From Collinsella aerofaciens (GTDB taxonomy: Bacteria; Actinomycetota; Coriobacteriia; Coriobacteriales; Coriobacteriaceae): DNA of 8,675 bases. The first letter of the stretch is position 1; each line of letters opens with the position of its first letter. The notes beneath the pieces were generated by a model, which saw only the letters and a list, made by a program, of their open reading frames with translations, made no database searches and was not told the origin of the DNA. The stretch covers positions 1 through 8,675 of the forward strand of contig JAJWXI010000072.1 in assembly GCA_021641225.1 (NCBI GenBank), written 5' to 3'. This document shows, in pieces, positions 5,610 to 8,675 of the stretch. A program made the position numbers and the translations under genes.

Positions 5610-6371
5610 TTAGATGAAGAGCTCGCATTCCTTCCGCACGACGCAAACCTTGCTCAGCATCTGGGAAACAGCGGATAGCTTGTTGGGATCAAGCTTACGA
5701 GCGCCTCGCGGGCATACGGCAATGCAGCGCATGCAGGAGATGCACGCCTCGCCAGCTGCTCGTTTGGGGTCACCCTTGTCGATAGCACAAACGGGGCACG
5801 CCGCGGCGCATGCACCGCAGGAGACGCAATCCTCTGTTGCCTCGGGTGCCATGCGATGACCTCCAGCTTGTTTATAAGGACGATTGCCGGGGATAGAGGG
5901 CTCGGATGCATCCTCAGCCAACAGCTTTTGCTGAATTTGCTGCGCAAACTCTGCGAGCTGCGCCGCATCCTGCGCATCCGGTCGCCCAGCAGCAAACTGA
6001 CGAGCAACGGAATGCTCAGCAATAGCAGAAACCGCTGCGACCACCCTAAATCCGGCGCGCTTCGCAACGTCCTCCAGCTCTACGAGCGTGTCCTCAAACG
6101 CGCGGTTTCCGTATACACAAACCAAAACAGTCCGAGCCCCGTTGCCGCGCACTATGCCCAACCGGTCAGCCACCACAGCCGGGATTCTACCGGCATACGC
6201 CGGCACAGAGATTACGGCCACGTCGTCCTCAGTCATCGAGACAGCGCTGAAATCTAGCCCGCTATCGGTCAGATCGACGGTAACGGTATTCTTGTCCAGC
6301 GCTCCAGCCACAAGGCAAGACACCTTCTCCGTTCCACCCGTCGGACTAAACACAATTTCAAATACGCTCAT
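5610..6371 (-). CDS. EFR1-family ferredoxin with flavodoxin-like N-domain
   Basis: The 253-aa protein combines a flavodoxin-like N-terminal domain (about 1-150) with a bacterial 2[4Fe-4S] ferredoxin domain. SPTGGTEK at 9-16 matches the FMN phosphate loop of flavodoxins, and VPAYAGRIP near 56-64 fits the isoalloxazine-binding loop. Two clusters of type CxxCxxCxxxC follow: CVSCGACAAAC and CISCMRCIAVC, each with Pro after the last Cys. Such proteins are cytoplasmic electron carriers of anaerobes; their partners are mostly unknown and nothing adjacent names one. There is no signal peptide or membrane segment. The ATG at 6371 has GGAGG eight bases upstream. The gene is 279 bp upstream of EIIA and separated from it by the REP-like piece and the operon promoter region, so it is probably a separate transcript. 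I see no good intrinsic terminator after it. Confidence 0.9.
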   Translation of the reverse strand: MSVFEIVFSPTGGTEKVSCLVAGALDKNTVTVDLTDSGLDFSAVSMTEDDVAVISVPAYAGRIPAVVADRLGIVRGNGARTVLVCVYGNRAFEDTLVELEDVAKRAGFRVVAAVSAIAEHSVARQFAAGRPDAQDAAQLAEFAQQIQQKLLAEDASEPSIPGNRPYKQAGGHRMAPEATEDCVSCGACAAACPVCAIDKGDPKRAAGEACISCMRCIAVCPRGARKLDPNKLSAVSQMLSKVCVVRKECELFI

Positions 6372-6428
6372 CTAGACACCCTCCCCCTACGCTCAGCAAC
6401 GCGTCAAGCCGTTTTCACATCCAGCCAG

Positions 6429-6466
6429 AGTATACGGCACGTGGGGTCCCCATTTTGGCGCACCAA
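6429..6466 (-). promoter_or_regulatory. Possible promoter of the EFR1-type gene
   Basis: TATACT (minus strand, 6434-6429) is a good -10 hexamer about 58 bp before the start codon, but the -35 position at 17-bp spacing is poor. Just upstream are GGGGACCCC and a near-palindrome, TTGGCGCACCAA (6455-6466, plus-strand reading), either of which could bind a regulator. TTGACG at about 6400 has no partner -10. Confidence 0.35.
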
Positions 6467-6507
6467 GCACCCCAATGCACCAACCCTACGCTGCCTGCCT
6501 CTTCGTT

Positions 6508-6544
6508 TTGTATAAATTACGGTACAGATTGTATATATTTACGG
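6508..6544. repeat. AT-rich tandem direct repeats (operator candidate)
   Basis: TTGTATAAATTACGG (6508-6522) and TTGTATATATTTACGG (6529-6544) differ by a single-base indel and one substitution and are offset by 21-22 bp, two helical turns. They form an AT-rich island in GC-rich non-coding DNA, about 140 bp before the start of the EFR1-type gene. The spacing suggests binding of a dimeric response regulator to one face of the DNA. No regulator is identified. Confidence 0.4.
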
Positions 6545-6581
6545 GATACCGCCGTGTTCTCCCAAGGTACCCCATCCTGGC

Positions 6582-6818
6582 CCGTGCAAAAAACGGAGTA
6601 TTCTGCAACGTGACCGCGCCAGCACCGCCGCGGATGGGCAAAACTGTAGGGCGCCGCATCCTTTTAAGTCCCGACATGGCGAGAATGACGCGCCCCTGCT
6701 CCGGAAAACGACGAAATCTGACTCAGAACGCTCGCTAGGGATATCCGAAGGCCACCGTTGGCGACATCGAATCATATGCAGACAACTCGAACTGCAGAAT
6801 ACTCCAAAAAATGCACGG
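6582..6818. mobile_element. 237-bp non-coding segment with 26-bp imperfect inverted ends (MITE-like or regulatory)
   Basis: The right end (6793-6818) reads TGCAGAATACTCC-A6-TGCACGG. The left end (6582-6607), read on the minus strand, is TGCAGAATACTCC-GT6-GCACGG. They match at 20 of 26 positions; all differences lie in the central A-run versus T-run. The interior has no convincing gene and the inner flanks do not match each other. No target-site duplication is evident. A small non-autonomous element, two copies of a dispersed motif in opposite orientation, or paired protein sites are all possible. Confidence 0.35.
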
Positions 6819-6917
6819 CGCACCCCATAGGACCCATTGCTGCATGGCGGAAAATAGGTCCTCGGCATCCCCCAGATGCATTCCCGAGAAAATCACGTTT
6901 GAATTAGCGATGGACAC

Positions 6918-6953
6918 GGCAAACAAAAGAGCCCGAGCGTTGTTTGCTCGGGC
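6918..6953 (-). terminator. Intrinsic terminator of the helicase gene
   Basis: GCCCGAGC/GCTCGGGC form a perfect 8-bp stem with a 7-nt loop (6931-6953). On the minus strand it is followed by TCTTTTGTTTGCC, a clear T-rich tract. It starts 36 bp after the helicase stop codon. This is the strongest terminator in the window. Confidence 0.92.
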
Positions 6954-6989
6954 CCTTAGCTTGTCTCACGCTAGCGCGCGATGCGTATG

Positions 6990-8675
<1,686 letters not shown>

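Larger units (their letters stand above)
6372..6930. other. Gene-free interval between helicase and EFR1-type gene
   Basis: About 560 bp with no supportable coding region on either strand. Open frames here are short, begin with poor start signals and have compositions unlike neighbouring proteins. The interval contains the inverted-repeat segment (6582-6818), the AT-rich direct repeats (6508-6544) and the possible promoter at 6429-6466. I see nothing recognisable at 6819-6917, and I do not recognise a tRNA or a known riboswitch anywhere in it. Confidence 0.6.

Noticed and set aside
6539..6868. 109-codon minus-strand frame in the gene-free interval
   Set aside because: It is Cys-, Ser- and Arg-rich without any motif, spans both arms of the inverted repeat and has no plausible ribosome site.
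6735..6926. 63-codon minus-strand frame in the gene-free interval
   Set aside because: It starts with TTG inside the helicase terminator's T-tract, lacks a Shine-Dalgarno sequence and has no recognisable motif. It overlaps one inverted-repeat arm, so it is more likely part of that element.

Overview
The window comes from a GC-rich, gene-dense bacterial chromosome. The gene set (alpha-glucoside PTS operon with a BglG/LicT antiterminator, an EFR1-type flavodoxin/ferredoxin protein, a NuoF-tail/GltD-type iron-sulfur oxidoreductase and a RhlE-like helicase with a long RGG tail) fits an anaerobic, sugar-fermenting gut actinomycete of the Coriobacteriia, most likely Collinsella or a close relative. 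That assignment is inference from gene content and style; no rRNA or other phylogenetic marker is present.

Every convincing gene lies on the minus strand, so the window reads right to left. (1) 6990-8675: the C-terminal part of a RhlE-like DEAD-box RNA helicase, cut by the right edge, with a very long Arg/Gly-rich disordered tail and a strong terminator. (2) 6372-6930: about 560 bp without a supportable gene. It holds a 237-bp segment bounded by 26-bp imperfect inverted repeats, an AT-rich pair of direct repeats, and a possible promoter. (3) 5610-6371: an EFR1-family protein with a flavodoxin-like front and two 4Fe-4S motifs. (4) 5331-5609: a control region with a REP-like fragment, two direct repeats that fit the LytTR-box consensus and spacing, a -10-like box, and a leader able to form mutually exclusive antiterminator and terminator hairpins. 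(5) 843-5330: a four-gene alpha-glucoside operon in transcription order: EIIA, LicT-type antiterminator, EIICB permease, GH4 6-phospho-alpha-glucosidase; it ends in a terminator at 774-809. (6) 587-773: an upstream region with a palindromic operator candidate, a possible 20-codon leader ORF and two small hairpins. (7) 1-586: the N-terminal part of an iron-sulfur/flavin oxidoreductase, cut by the left edge.

The central operon makes a coherent unit. EIIA passes phosphate from HPr to the EIIB domain of the permease. The permease imports maltose or a related alpha-glucoside as its 6'-phosphate, and the GH4 enzyme splits this into glucose 6-phosphate and glucose. LicT probably senses the sugar through its PTS-phosphorylated PRD domains and lets RNA polymerase read through the leader terminator ahead of EIIA, thereby controlling its own operon.

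Most of the window is recognisable metabolism. The less ordinary parts are non-coding: the leader switch, the LytTR-like repeats, the inverted-repeat segment, and the leader of the left-hand oxidoreductase.
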